A stretch of DNA of 34,260 nucleotides from Lachnospiraceae bacterium (GCA_900764695.1 CAAFOY010000056.1:1-34260), one strand, 5' to 3'. Counted from the first letter of the stretch, positions 1 to 8,624 are shown. Program-made: numbers and translations. Notes: generated by a model not told the origin, from the sequence alone.

Positions 1-91
1 ATAATTATAATCACTTCTTTACAAATAGAAAAGCGATTTAATTTACGTGCATTAAATATATATCACATTTTTAATAAGTATGCATTATATT

Positions 92-1813
92 TTATTTAAC
101 AACATACGGTAAAATATTCTCATATAGTTGTTTCATTAACGGTCCAACTACTGTTCCTCCATAATATACTCCTTGCGGTTCATCAACAATTATCATCGCA
201 ATAACCTGTGGATCATTAGCAGGTGCAAATGCCATAAAAGATGCTATATATTTTCTGGCACTTCTTGGAAGTTTCTGCGATGTGGCGGTCTTTCCACCTA
301 TTCTATATCCTTCAACCTGTGCTTTATTTCCCGTTCCTTCAGCAACCACTTTTTCCAAAATATATTTCATTTTTTCTGAAACATCTTTGCTTATTACATT
401 TTTCTTTTCATTATATTTTAATTTTTTAACTGTTTCATTGTTTTCATTTCGAATTTCAACACCAAAATGTGGAGTTACCAAATTACCTCCATTTACTATG
501 GCACTTGCCGCAGTCAAAAACTGTACAGGTGTAATCTGAAACGACTGACCAAATGACATTGTTGCTAATTCAACATTCCCTACATTTTTCTGTTTATGAA
601 TAATTGTTCCTGCTTCGCCAGGCAAATCAATTCCGGTTGTTTTTAAAAGTCCAAGCTTATCCATATAATTATAAAACTTTTTTACTCCAACTCTTAATCC
701 AACATTTACAAATACCGGATTGCACGAATTCATGGTTCCATGTACAAAATCCTGACTTCCATGCCCGGTAGTCTTATGGCATCTTATCCTTCTGTCATCT
801 ACAACTACAAATCCCGGACAATTAAATGTCGAATCCAAACTTACAAGATTTTCTGACAAAGCCGCGGTTGCCGTAACAATTTTAAACGTAGAACCCGGCT
901 CATATGTGTCATTTATGCATTGATTTCTCCACATATTATTAAGTAAATCCTGTTTTGATTTTCCGGAAGTATCATTTGAAAATTCTTCTGTAAGAGAATA
1001 TGGATTGTTCAAATCAAATTCCGGTGCATTTACCATGGCCATTATTTCTCCGTTTTTAGGATTCATAACTATCACCGAAACATAATTTGCCTGCTTTGCT
1101 CCTAATGCATTGTAAGCTATTTGCTCACAATATTTTTGAATATTTATATCTATTCCTGTAACCAGATTATAGCCGGGTACAGGTTCAACTCTTTCTTCTA
1201 ATGCTGTATCTAACTCTATTCCCCTTGAGTCAGTAGGCGTTAGAATGAGTCCGTCCTTGCCCTGAAGATATTTGTCATATTTAACCTCAAGTCCTACAAT
1301 ACCCTGATTATCCGCTCCGGTAAATCCTAACACTTTTGATGCCATCGAAGAATAAGGATAATACCTTTTGTAATCTTCGTCAACCTTTACGCCGTCAAAA
1401 TCATAGCTTCGTATTTTATCTCCTATTTCTTTATCCACATTGGACTTTATTTTTTCTCTTACACTTACTTTTTCTACTTTTTTTCTTACTTCTTTTTCTT
1501 CTAAATCCAGTTCTTCACATAGCATCTTAATTACTGCGTCCGTATCTCTAATCTGTCTGTGAATTACCGAAACCGTACATACAGTTTTGTTAGACGCAAT
1601 AACATTATTATTTCTGTCTAATATTTTTCCTCTGGCAGCTTTAATTCTACGTTCTCTTTCCTGCACATCCAAAGCTTTCTGAGAATAATATTCACCCTTA
1701 ACTACCATTATATATACAAGTTTTCCAAATACCCCTAACATCATTATGTATATTATGCAGACATATATAAGCATCATTTTACGTTGCTTGGTTCTTACTT
1801 TACCCAGTTTCAT
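92..1813 (-). CDS. Class B penicillin-binding protein (FtsI/SpoVD-like transpeptidase)
   Basis: This 573-residue protein should cross-link septal or spore-cortex peptidoglycan at the outer face of the membrane. One membrane anchor lies near residues 13-36, followed by the PBP dimerisation region (RGKILDRNNNVIA near 61) and the transpeptidase domain. The nucleophile motif STFK has its serine at 308, and SCN serves as the second motif. The third motif is GGKTATSQ at about 506-513, so the usual KTG reads KTA (alanine codon at 284-286). There is no PASTA domain. It lies 68 bp downstream of a second class B PBP, an arrangement like pbpB-spoVD in Bacilli. Which of the two serves division and which sporulation cannot be settled from sequence alone. 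The Shine-Dalgarno sequence is weak. The rest of the dcw cluster probably continues beyond the left edge. Confidence 0.93.
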   Translation of the reverse strand: MKLGKVRTKQRKMMLIYVCIIYIMMLGVFGKLVYIMVVKGEYYSQKALDVQERERRIKAARGKILDRNNNVIASNKTVCTVSVIHRQIRDTDAVIKMLCEELDLEEKEVRKKVEKVSVREKIKSNVDKEIGDKIRSYDFDGVKVDEDYKRYYPYSSMASKVLGFTGADNQGIVGLEVKYDKYLQGKDGLILTPTDSRGIELDTALEERVEPVPGYNLVTGIDINIQKYCEQIAYNALGAKQANYVSVIVMNPKNGEIMAMVNAPEFDLNNPYSLTEEFSNDTSGKSKQDLLNNMWRNQCINDTYEPGSTFKIVTATAALSENLVSLDSTFNCPGFVVVDDRRIRCHKTTGHGSQDFVHGTMNSCNPVFVNVGLRVGVKKFYNYMDKLGLLKTTGIDLPGEAGTIIHKQKNVGNVELATMSFGQSFQITPVQFLTAASAIVNGGNLVTPHFGVEIRNENNETVKKLKYNEKKNVISKDVSEKMKYILEKVVAEGTGNKAQVEGYRIGGKTATSQKLPRSARKYIASFMAFAPANDPQVIAMIIVDEPQGVYYGGTVVGPLMKQLYENILPYVVK

Positions 1814-1881
1814 AAATAACCATTTTTTTAATGATTACTACTAATATATTCTGTCATTTTAAACATATTCTGTATAAATAA

Positions 1882-3867
1882 TTATTCTTCACCTGTATAA
1901 TCATTTTGATTTTCTGTCTGTGTTTCTACAGGCATATCCTCCTGTGTTATTCCCTGAGAATAATTATCCTTTATATCACTCTTTTTTGTATTTGTTATAT
2001 CCTTATCTTTTCCTGCATCTTCAGTCTGAGAAACACCCATATATGGAAGTACCTGTTTCATAATATATGTCCAAAATTCTGTACTAAACGCTGTGGACTG
2101 TGTATCCTCTTTTGGAGAATCCATGATTGTATAGCATACTACCTCAGGATTTTCAACAGGTGCACATCCTAAAAATGAAACGATATATTCTCCTGGAATT
2201 CTTCCTGTCTTTCCATCTGTATAATGCTTTTCTGCTGTACCTGTTTTACCACCAATTGTATATCCCGGAATAGCTGCTGTTTTACCTGTTCCGTCTGTAA
2301 CTACAGCTCTTAACGCTTCTTTTATAAAATCAGAAGTTTTATCAGTTACTGTTTCCTTTACTAAAGTCTTTGAATAATTATCAATTAATTCTCCATCCTC
2401 TGAAACAACTTCTTTTACTACATGTGGTTCGTAATAATTTCCGCCATTTACTAAAGAAGAAAATCCTGCAACCATTTGAATCATGTTTACATTGATATTC
2501 TGTCCAAATGAATTAGTAGCTAAACTTGATGCACCCATATTACTATCATATACAAGTCCTCTTGTTTCACTTGGTAAATCTATACCTGTTTTCGCACCAA
2601 ATCCAAATCTTCTCTGATATTCAACTAATTTTTTTGCTCCTAAATCAAATCCGATTCTCATAAGAGCATCATTACATGAATATGCCAATGCCTGTTTTGT
2701 TGTGATTGTTCCATGTCCTGAAACATCATGACATCTAATAGTAAATCCACCTACAACTTCATATCCATCACAAAAATATGTGCTGTTTCTTGTAGTTTTT
2801 CCTTCTTCATATGCCGCAGCAATAGTAAACGGTTTAATTGTTGAACCCGGTTCAAATGAATCACTTACACAAAAGTTTTTCCATCTTGAATTAAGTGCAT
2901 CAGAAATTTCTTTTTCTGAAAGATTTTCCTGTTCCTGTTCTGTGTATTTAAATGATAAATCCCATGGTTCATTTAAATTAAACGTTGTATTATCAGCCAT
3001 AGCAAGTATTTCACCTGTATTAGGGTCTGCTATTACTGCTGCAAGTCTCTTTGGCTGATATTTTTTCATATATTTCTTTATTGCTTTTTGAACAATTCTT
3101 TGTATATTCATGTCTATAGTCGATACAACTGTATCTCCATTAGTAGGATCCTTAATTACAGTCTCCATACTGTTATCTGAATTTACATATCCATATTCTC
3201 GTCCGTTAAGCCCTGAAAGTACATCATTATAACTTGATTCAATTCCAATATTCGCACTTCCATCTTTATTAACAAATCCTAAAGTGCTGCATGCTAATGA
3301 ATTATACGGATACATTCTCTTATATTCTTCTTCAAACCATACACCCTTTACATAAGATATTTCCTTTGCTTCTTCTTTTGATGGTTCTTCCTTATTAATA
3401 TAATCCTTATACCCTTCTATATCTTTGTATTCTAACTGCTTTAATACTACCCAGTAACTGTTATCTTTTCTTTCTTTTATGCCTTTTGTAAGTTCATCTT
3501 TATTCAAGTCAAAATATCTTGTCAAAACATTTACTGTTGGTTCAAGATATTTTTTGTTGCTAAGAATTACCTTTGAATCAATCACAAGATTGTATACTTT
3601 AACGCTTGTCGCTAACACATTTCCATTTCTATCTAAAATGTCTCCTCTTTTATAAGGAAGTGTCTTGCTTGTATAACCTTGCTGTGCCAATACCTTAATT
3701 GAATATTCATCTCCTTTTGCCTTTGTCAAATATCCAATTCTTATACATAACGCAAATAAAGCTAGGATGATTAATACAAATACAATCGCTAGCTTTTTCT
3801 GCATTCCTTTATTAAATTCTGCTCTCTTATATGACCGTCTTGCCGGTCTTCTTCTATTTTCTACCAT
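1882..3867 (-). CDS. ftsI: Class B penicillin-binding protein (FtsI/PBP2 family)
   Basis: This 661-residue septal transpeptidase has a basic cytoplasmic N-terminus (residues 1-25), one membrane helix at about 26-46, a PBP dimerisation domain opening with RGDILDRNGNVLA, and a transpeptidase domain. The catalytic motifs are complete: STIK with serine 342, SCN, and KTGTAEK with lysine 541. The last 40 or so residues form an acidic, polar, low-complexity tail with no PASTA domain. It starts 6 bp after the FtsL-like gene and sits in the normal dcw position for the division PBP. That placement makes it the better candidate for FtsI than the downstream paralogue. The symbol rests on position and family rather than on proof of function. 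Confidence 0.94.
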   Translation of the reverse strand: MVENRRRPARRSYKRAEFNKGMQKKLAIVFVLIILALFALCIRIGYLTKAKGDEYSIKVLAQQGYTSKTLPYKRGDILDRNGNVLATSVKVYNLVIDSKVILSNKKYLEPTVNVLTRYFDLNKDELTKGIKERKDNSYWVVLKQLEYKDIEGYKDYINKEEPSKEEAKEISYVKGVWFEEEYKRMYPYNSLACSTLGFVNKDGSANIGIESSYNDVLSGLNGREYGYVNSDNSMETVIKDPTNGDTVVSTIDMNIQRIVQKAIKKYMKKYQPKRLAAVIADPNTGEILAMADNTTFNLNEPWDLSFKYTEQEQENLSEKEISDALNSRWKNFCVSDSFEPGSTIKPFTIAAAYEEGKTTRNSTYFCDGYEVVGGFTIRCHDVSGHGTITTKQALAYSCNDALMRIGFDLGAKKLVEYQRRFGFGAKTGIDLPSETRGLVYDSNMGASSLATNSFGQNINVNMIQMVAGFSSLVNGGNYYEPHVVKEVVSEDGELIDNYSKTLVKETVTDKTSDFIKEALRAVVTDGTGKTAAIPGYTIGGKTGTAEKHYTDGKTGRIPGEYIVSFLGCAPVENPEVVCYTIMDSPKEDTQSTAFSTEFWTYIMKQVLPYMGVSQTEDAGKDKDITNTKKSDIKDNYSQGITQEDMPVETQTENQNDYTGEE

Positions 3868-3873
3868 AATCTT

Positions 3874-4359
3874 TTATTCTTTCGGAATATCTCCATACTG
3901 CACGGTATAACCGCTATCGCTTGATTTGTAGAAAACTATCTGCTCATCTGTAGCCTGAGTCATACCCATTTCCTGTGTTGCCTTTTTATAAATGTTGTTT
4001 GTATCCATACAACTGTTTATAGAATAATTTAATGAGTCATTTTGTGAAGCTACTGTGCTAATGTCTGTTTTTAATTTTGAAATTTCACTTCTTGTTTGAG
4101 AAATTTCTGACTGTACATATAAATATCCAAAGCACATTGCAAGACATACCGCAAATACTCCTGTAAGGAAAAATACATATGAACCATTCATATGTAATGC
4201 TCTTTCCCTTTCTCTTATTTGTCTTTCTGACTCATATACTCTTTTTCCATCTTTATATACTCGTCTTGTTCTCTCTGGAATTATTTCTTCTTTTCTAACT
4301 GTATTTCCGTCTATATATGCATTACTACGATATCCGTACTCCCTTTTTTCCTGTTTCAT
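3874..4359 (-). CDS. ftsL: FtsL-like septum formation protein
   Basis: This 161-residue bitopic membrane protein has a long charged cytoplasmic N-terminus (about 1-57), one hydrophobic helix at about 58-80, and an extracytoplasmic coiled-coil heptad stretch at about 82-115. That layout is typical of FtsL/DivIC proteins, which help recruit and activate the septal PBP and FtsW. Sequence conservation in this family is poor, so the call rests on topology and position. The gene lies between rsmH (2-bp gap) and the FtsI-like PBP (6-bp gap), where ftsL normally sits in the dcw cluster. The N-terminal cytoplasmic part is longer than in many FtsL proteins. Confidence 0.8.
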   Translation of the reverse strand: MKQEKREYGYRSNAYIDGNTVRKEEIIPERTRRVYKDGKRVYESERQIRERERALHMNGSYVFFLTGVFAVCLAMCFGYLYVQSEISQTRSEISKLKTDISTVASQNDSLNYSINSCMDTNNIYKKATQEMGMTQATDEQIVFYKSSDSGYTVQYGDIPKE

Positions 4360-4361
4360 TG

Positions 4362-5297
4362 CTATCGCCTTTCAAATATTCTTAGTTTTGAGCTTTTTGC
4401 TCTCTTATTCACCTCAATCTCCTCTTCAGAAGGGATTATAGGCTTCCTTGTAATAACCTTTCCTTTTGATACTTTTCCGCAAACGCACACCGGAAAATTA
4501 GGTGGGCATGTACAAGGATTTTCATTTTCCTTAAATTTAACTTTTACTATTCTGTCTTCTAATGAGTGGAACGTTATTATACAAATTCTTCCACCCGGTT
4601 TTAAATGATCAATCATTGTATCTAGCGACTGACTCAACACTTCTAATTCTCTGTTTACTTCAATTCTTATTGCCTGAAATGTCTTCTTTGCAGGATGTCC
4701 ACCTTTACTCTGTACTTTCATAGGTATCGCACCCTTTATAATGTCACTTAATTCTTTTGTTGTTTCGATTTTCTTTTCTTCTCTCGCTTTTACGATATGC
4801 TTTGCAATATTCTTTGCAAATTTGTCTTCACCATAATCTCTGATTATTCTGTAAAGTTCCATCTCGCTGTATTCATTAACAACACTGCTTGCTGTTCTGC
4901 TTTGTCTTGTGTCCATTCTCATATCAAGTGGAGCATCTGATTTGTAAGAAAATCCTCTTTCCAAATTATCAATTTGATATGAAGAAACGCCTAAATCCAA
5001 TACGATTCCATCAACTTTTTCTACATTCAAATCCTTAAGTATTGTGTCTATCTCACAATAGTTGCTTCTTACTAATGATGTCTTGTCTTCAAATTCACTT
5101 AATCTTTTTCTTGCTGCTTCTAAGGCTTCTCCATCCTGATCAATTCCTATGAATCTACCTTTATTCGACAGACGCTTGCATACTTCATATGCATGTCCGC
5201 CTCCGCCTAATGTTCCATCTACATATATTCCGTCTGGTTTTATATCTAAGCCATCAATGGTTTCTTCTAAAAGTACTGACACATGTTTGAAATCCAT
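4362..5297 (-). CDS. rsmH: 16S rRNA m4C1402 methyltransferase RsmH
   Basis: RsmH (MraW) uses S-adenosylmethionine to N4-methylate C1402 in the decoding centre of 16S rRNA. The 311-residue length is typical. The SAM-binding glycine loop [10 protein letters not shown] is near residue 28, followed by the family signatures [10 protein letters not shown] and PLDMRMD and the late motif [11 protein letters not shown]. The start [17 protein letters not shown] matches the family N-terminus and is preceded by a GAGGGG Shine-Dalgarno sequence 4 bp upstream. It lies 30 bp downstream of mraZ and 2 bp upstream of the FtsL-like gene, in the standard dcw order. It should be co-transcribed from the MraZ-controlled promoter. 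Confidence 0.97.
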   Translation of the reverse strand: MDFKHVSVLLEETIDGLDIKPDGIYVDGTLGGGGHAYEVCKRLSNKGRFIGIDQDGEALEAARKRLSEFEDKTSLVRSNYCEIDTILKDLNVEKVDGIVLDLGVSSYQIDNLERGFSYKSDAPLDMRMDTRQSRTASSVVNEYSEMELYRIIRDYGEDKFAKNIAKHIVKAREEKKIETTKELSDIIKGAIPMKVQSKGGHPAKKTFQAIRIEVNRELEVLSQSLDTMIDHLKPGGRICIITFHSLEDRIVKVKFKENENPCTCPPNFPVCVCGKVSKGKVITRKPIIPSEEEIEVNKRAKSSKLRIFERR

Positions 5298-5327
5298 ATG
5301 ACCCCTCTTTTCTAATTGTTTTATATT

Positions 5328-5753
5328 CTATATTCCAAGTTCTGACATGTGCTCTGCAATTTCATCCATGTCATCATATTCTGTATTTTCTGCCCATTTA
5401 TCCGGATTCCAGATTTCTATTCTTTTTCCTGCGCCTACCCATACTATATCTTTTTCAAGTGAGGCATATGCCCTTAATTCTGCAGGTATTAAAACTCTTC
5501 CCTGTTTATCAGTCTCAAGGGTTGCTGCCCCAGCGAGGAAAAATCTAACAAATTTACGGACATTTTTGTCTGTTAATGATAGTGACCCAATTTTTTCAGC
5601 TAATATATTCCATTCACTTTCTGTAAACCCGAATATACACTGGTCTAATCCTTTGGTAATTACAAACTTCTCCCCAAGTTCTTCTCTAAACTTGGCAGGG
5701 ACAATTGCTCTACCTTTTGTATCAACTTTTTGATTGTATTGTCCCATTAACAT
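5328..5753 (-). CDS. mraZ: Transcriptional regulator MraZ
   Basis: MraZ is an AbrB-fold DNA-binding protein that represses its own dcw operon and associates with the nucleoid. The 141-residue form has two copies of the family half-domain, marked by DTKGRAIVPAKFR near residue 12 and DKQGRVLIPAELR in the second half. I chose the ATG at 5753 (MLMGQYNQKV) over the upstream GTG at 5762. It matches the usual MraZ N-terminus (B. subtilis MFMGEYQH) and has an AGGTG Shine-Dalgarno sequence 6 bp before it, which the upstream start would lack. Upstream are a good promoter and four evenly spaced MraZ boxes, so autoregulation is very likely. Confidence 0.96.
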   Translation of the reverse strand: MLMGQYNQKVDTKGRAIVPAKFREELGEKFVITKGLDQCIFGFTESEWNILAEKIGSLSLTDKNVRKFVRFFLAGAATLETDKQGRVLIPAELRAYASLEKDIVWVGAGKRIEIWNPDKWAENTEYDDMDEIAEHMSELGI

Positions 5754-5793
5754 TGAAATCACCTACTTTTTATGGTTTTTTGCTAATTTTTAA

Positions 5794-5828
5794 CCACTTT
5801 CAACCACTTTTCTCCACTTTGTGCCACT
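5794..5828 (-). promoter_or_regulatory. MraZ operator: four direct repeats at 10-bp spacing
   Basis: On the minus strand the pentamer AGTGG occurs four times with exactly five bases between copies (plus-strand CCACT at 5794, 5804, 5814 and 5824). MraZ operators in E. coli and other bacteria are direct TGGG(A/N) repeats separated by five bases, next to the mraZ promoter. The array lies at roughly +3 to +37 of the predicted transcript, where bound MraZ would block transcription of the dcw operon. Confidence 0.88.
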
Positions 5829-5837
5829 CATAAGGCT

Positions 5838-5866
5838 ATTTTAGTACAAATATGGGCTTTCTGCAA
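5838..5866 (-). promoter_or_regulatory. Promoter of the mraZ (dcw) operon
   Basis: Reading the minus strand, the -35 box is TTGCAG (5861-5866) and the -10 box is TAAAAT (5838-5843), with a 17-bp spacer. The predicted start near 5831 sits immediately before the MraZ boxes. This is a sigma-A type promoter placed as expected for the cluster. Confidence 0.75.
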
Positions 5867-6016
5867 TACTTTTTTTGCTGTATTTGCCATACATTTCTTA
5901 CAAATTAGTTTTCTTATACAAACTATGCGAAACACGCTTTGCGATTTTCTCAAGTTATCGCGGCAGTCGCCAAGGTCTCACGCAAGCATGGACTTTGGCT
6001 CGTTGCTCGTGTAAAT

Positions 6017-6050
6017 AAAAAGCTTCGCCTAAAATAAGACGAAGCTTTTT
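6017..6050 (-). terminator. Rho-independent terminator of lgt
   Basis: An 11-bp perfect stem (AAAAAGCTTCG at 6017-6027 with CGAAGCTTTTT at 6040-6050) encloses a 12-nt loop. Read on the minus strand the stem runs into TTTTTATTTA, 21 bp after the lgt stop codon. Confidence 0.85.
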
Positions 6051-6070
6051 AAAATAATTACTATTCACTT

Positions 6071-6991
6071 TTATATTTCAATTTCCGATATGTCATCAAC
6101 ATCCTTTTTTAATCTATTTCTCATATAAATAGCAAATGCTATTCCTACTATTACAAGTATTAAAGATAATACCTGAGAAACAGGCCATCCTGTAACCGGC
6201 ATTATAAGTTGGTCAGAACGTAGTCCCTCAATAAAGAATCTTCCTGTTCCATACCCGATTATATACCACAAAAATACCTCTCCATTATATTTCTTCTTAT
6301 CTCTAAATATAAGTAATATAATTAATAGTACCAGATTCCAACATGATTCATATAAAAATGTAGGATGAACCTGAATGTATCCTATCTGTTCCAATGTTTT
6401 GCCAAACATTTTCTCCATTCCTTCTCTTACGGAATCCGGAACCTGAGTTATACTATAATGACTGTCAAAATATATTTTCATTGCGAATGGATTTTTACCT
6501 GATGCAACTCCTCCGAACGCTTCTCTGTTAAAGAAATTACCCCATCTTCCAAGTATCTGTCCAAGTATTAATCCTAACACTGCCGTGTCCATTACTCTTG
6601 GCATTGACATTTTTTTAATTCTCGTATATACAAAACACGTAATTATTGCTGCAATTATTCCACCATATATTGCAAGTCCTCCACCTCTTATATTTAATAT
6701 CTGTCCCGGATTTTTCTTATAATAATCCCAACTGAATATTACATAATAAAGTCTTGCTCCAATAACGCTAAATATAATTGCATATATTGCGAAATCAATA
6801 TAGTCATTTGGATCCTGTCCTGTTCTCTTTGCTTCTGCACACGTAACAATTATTCCTAATATCATACCTGTTGCTATTATCATTCCATAATAAGCAATAT
6901 CAACTCCAAATATCGAAATACTTTTTCCAACATTATTAAGTTTTATTCCCAAATTGGCAAATTCAATGCTGGTTGCTAAAATACTATTCAT
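6071..6991 (-). CDS. lgt: Prolipoprotein diacylglyceryl transferase
   Basis: Lgt moves a diacylglyceryl group from phosphatidylglycerol to the lipobox cysteine of prolipoproteins, the first step of lipoprotein maturation in the membrane. The 306-residue protein has about seven hydrophobic segments and the family signature GRWGNFFNREAFGG near 148-161, which supplies the conserved Arg149, Asn152, Glu157 and Gly160. A late motif GRFFIEGLR is also present. The position of E. coli His103 (HGG) reads tyrosine here (Tyr109 in GGLAIYGG), a substitution I recall from other Clostridia. A basic and acidic C-terminal tail follows the last helix. The start has a GAAGGAAAG Shine-Dalgarno sequence. It is a single-gene unit with its own promoter and terminator. 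Confidence 0.96.
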   Translation of the reverse strand: MNSILATSIEFANLGIKLNNVGKSISIFGVDIAYYGMIIATGMILGIIVTCAEAKRTGQDPNDYIDFAIYAIIFSVIGARLYYVIFSWDYYKKNPGQILNIRGGGLAIYGGIIAAIITCFVYTRIKKMSMPRVMDTAVLGLILGQILGRWGNFFNREAFGGVASGKNPFAMKIYFDSHYSITQVPDSVREGMEKMFGKTLEQIGYIQVHPTFLYESCWNLVLLIILLIFRDKKKYNGEVFLWYIIGYGTGRFFIEGLRSDQLIMPVTGWPVSQVLSLILVIVGIAFAIYMRNRLKKDVDDISEIEI

Positions 6992-7081
6992 ATAACTTTC
7001 CTTCTTATTCTTTTTATATTCTTATTGCTATTTTCCTATTAATTAATATCATTTTTAATCTAGGCTTTTTTGTCTTCTCCG

Positions 7082-7110
7082 ATTATATCTTTGACAATAT
7101 TTAATGTCAA
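7082..7110 (-). promoter_or_regulatory. lgt: Consensus promoter of lgt
   Basis: On the minus strand this reads TTGACA (7105-7110), a 17-bp spacer, then TATAAT (7082-7087), a perfect sigma-A consensus. The predicted start is near 7075, giving a leader of about 85 nt before lgt. The -35 box is one arm of an inverted repeat (TTGACA and TGTCAA, 7091-7110), which could be an operator or chance. Confidence 0.85.
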
Positions 7111-7177
7111 TGTTTACCACTATTTTGCCTTCTTTGTTTTAACTGCATTTATTCTTATTTTCAAATTTATAAAAGTA

Positions 7178-7186
7178 TGCTAAACT
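7178..7186 (+). promoter_or_regulatory. Possible extended -10 element for ychF
   Basis: TGC followed by TAAACT fits an extended -10 (TGnTANNNT) 37 bp before the ychF start codon. A poor TTCAAA lies 15-16 bp upstream as a -35. This is a weak call based on position. Confidence 0.4.
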
Positions 7187-7222
7187 ATGATGTGGTAATA
7201 CCAAAGAAACGGAGGATTTCAT

Positions 7223-8320
7223 ATGAAGTTAGGTATTGTAGGCTTACCAAACGTAGGCAAAAGTACTTTATTTAATTCATTAACAAAGGCCGGTGCAGAA
7301 TCAGCAAATTATCCTTTCTGTACTATCGACCCTAACGTTGGTGTTGTTGCAGTCCCTGATGAGAGACTTAACAAGTTAGCTGCTTTATACAACTCAGCTA
7401 AAGTAACACCTGCAGTTATTGAATTTGTTGACATAGCAGGATTAGTAAAGGGTGCTTCTAAAGGTGAAGGTCTTGGAAACCAGTTCCTTGCCAATATCCG
7501 TGAGGTTGACGCAATCGTACATGTTGTAAGATGTTTTGAGGACACAAATGTTATCCATGTAGACGGAAACATTAATCCTTTAAGAGATATTGAAACTATT
7601 AATCTTGAATTAATCTTATCTGATGCAGAAATTTTGGAACGTCGTATCGCTAAGACAACAAGAGGTGCAAGAAATGATAAGACTTTAGCTAAAGAACTTG
7701 ATTTCTTACAGAGATTAAAAGCTTATCTTGAAGCAGGAAATCTTGCAATCGGATTTGATACTGATGATGAAGATGAACAGGCATGGATTAAAGAATATAA
7801 TCTTTTAACATACAAACCTGTTATCTTTGCTGCAAATGTTTCTGAAGATGATTTAGCTGATGACGGTGCTTCTAACGAGCACGTTGCTGCTGTAAGAAAG
7901 TTTGCTGCTGAGAACAATTGCGAAGTTTTTGTAATCAGTGCTGAAATCGAACAGGAAATTTCTGAATTAGATGATGACGAAAAGCAAATGTTCCTTGAAG
8001 ACTTAGGATTAAAGGAATCAGGTCTTGATAAACTAATCAAAGCAAGTTATTCTCTTCTTGGTCTCATCAGTTATTTAACATCAGGTGAAGACGAAACAAG
8101 AGCATGGACAATCAAGAAAGGTACAAAAGCTCCACAGGCTGCCGGCAAAATTCACACTGATTTTGAACGTGGATTTATCAAAGCCGAAGTTGTAAATTAT
8201 CAGGATTTGCTTGACTGCGGTTCTTATTCAAAAGCAAAAGAAAAAGGTCTTGTAGGCCTTGAAGGAAAAGACTATATTGTAAAAGATGGAGATGTAATTC
8301 TTTTCAGATTTAATGTATAG
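7223..8320 (+). CDS. ychF: Redox/ribosome-associated ATPase YchF (Obg family)
   Basis: YchF (OLA1 in eukaryotes) is an Obg-family P-loop NTPase that prefers ATP and associates with ribosomes and stress responses. The 365-residue protein has the family length. It shows the P-loop GLPNVGKST near residues 6-14, the switch region NYPFCTIDPN, the G3 motif DIAGLVKGASKGEGLGNQFL, a helical insert, and a C-terminal TGS domain ending in FRFNV. The start ATG has a strong GGAGG 7 bp upstream. It is a monocistronic plus-strand gene, divergent from lgt, with its own terminator. Confidence 0.97.
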   Translation: MKLGIVGLPNVGKSTLFNSLTKAGAESANYPFCTIDPNVGVVAVPDERLNKLAALYNSAKVTPAVIEFVDIAGLVKGASKGEGLGNQFLANIREVDAIVHVVRCFEDTNVIHVDGNINPLRDIETINLELILSDAEILERRIAKTTRGARNDKTLAKELDFLQRLKAYLEAGNLAIGFDTDDEDEQAWIKEYNLLTYKPVIFAANVSEDDLADDGASNEHVAAVRKFAAENNCEVFVISAEIEQEISELDDDEKQMFLEDLGLKESGLDKLIKASYSLLGLISYLTSGEDETRAWTIKKGTKAPQAAGKIHTDFERGFIKAEVVNYQDLLDCGSYSKAKEKGLVGLEGKDYIVKDGDVILFRFNV

Positions 8321-8327
8321 CATTATC

Positions 8328-8363
8328 AATAAGACCATTTGTTTATCAGATGGTCTTATTTTT
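8328..8363 (+). terminator. Rho-independent terminator of ychF
   Basis: An 11-bp perfect stem (AATAAGACCAT at 8328-8338 with ATGGTCTTATT at 8350-8360) has an 11-nt loop and is followed by further T residues. It begins 8 bp after the ychF stop codon. Confidence 0.88.
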
Positions 8364-8398
8364 ATATATAGAAATTCAATCTTTACATTTACCTTTCA

Positions 8399-8579
8399 AT
8401 TTGGGATGAATGTAAAACTTAACGAAAGAACGCTCGCGCTGCTTGCCGCTCGTAGCAGTTCTAAATATTCAGCACATATTCTAACTTTGAAAACTGCGTT
8501 TTCAGCCAGAATATGCACTGAATATTTGAACCGACGGCGACAAATGCTCTTTCTTTTAAGTTTTACATTCATCCCAAAT
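8399..8579. repeat. Long hairpin (MITE-like) element, copy 1
   Basis: This 181-bp quasi-palindrome has perfect 24-bp terminal arms (8399-8422 and 8556-8579) and an imperfect inner stem centred near 8489 (GAAAAC TGC GTTTTC). It is visibly richer in GC than its surroundings. A near-identical core recurs in inverse orientation at 9567-9743. The element stays open in a plus frame, which creates a false N-terminal extension of the PHP gene and a spurious minus-strand ORF. No transposase is present. It could be a non-autonomous mobile element or a structured RNA or DNA hairpin; I do not know its family name. Confidence 0.85.
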
Positions 8580-8624
8580 AAAAACAAATTAATTATGCAA
8601 TACATATTATCAGGAGATTATTAT

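Larger units (their letters stand above)
5754..6070. other. Intergenic region between mraZ and lgt
   Basis: This gene-free stretch holds, in order, the MraZ boxes (5794-5828), the dcw promoter (5838-5866), an AT-rich spacer, a GC-richer patch at about 5926-6010 of unknown role, and the lgt terminator (6017-6050). I see no credible ORF in it. Confidence 0.8.
8321..8624. other. Intergenic region between ychF and the PHP gene
   Basis: This 304-bp stretch holds the ychF terminator (8328-8363) and one copy of the long hairpin element (8399-8579). I find no convincing promoter for the PHP gene in it. Confidence 0.75.

Noticed and set aside
5347..5733. 128-residue plus-strand ORF opposite mraZ
   Set aside because: It is a shadow of the complete and well-supported mraZ gene.
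8396..8605. Minus-strand 69-residue ORF in the first hairpin element
   Set aside because: It is only the hairpin element read through; it has no ribosome binding site and no family features.
8313..8624. N-terminal extension of the PHP phosphatase frame
   Set aside because: It overlaps the ychF stop, reads through the hairpin element, and lacks a ribosome binding site; the ATG at 8625 has AGGAG and starts the conserved PHP domain.
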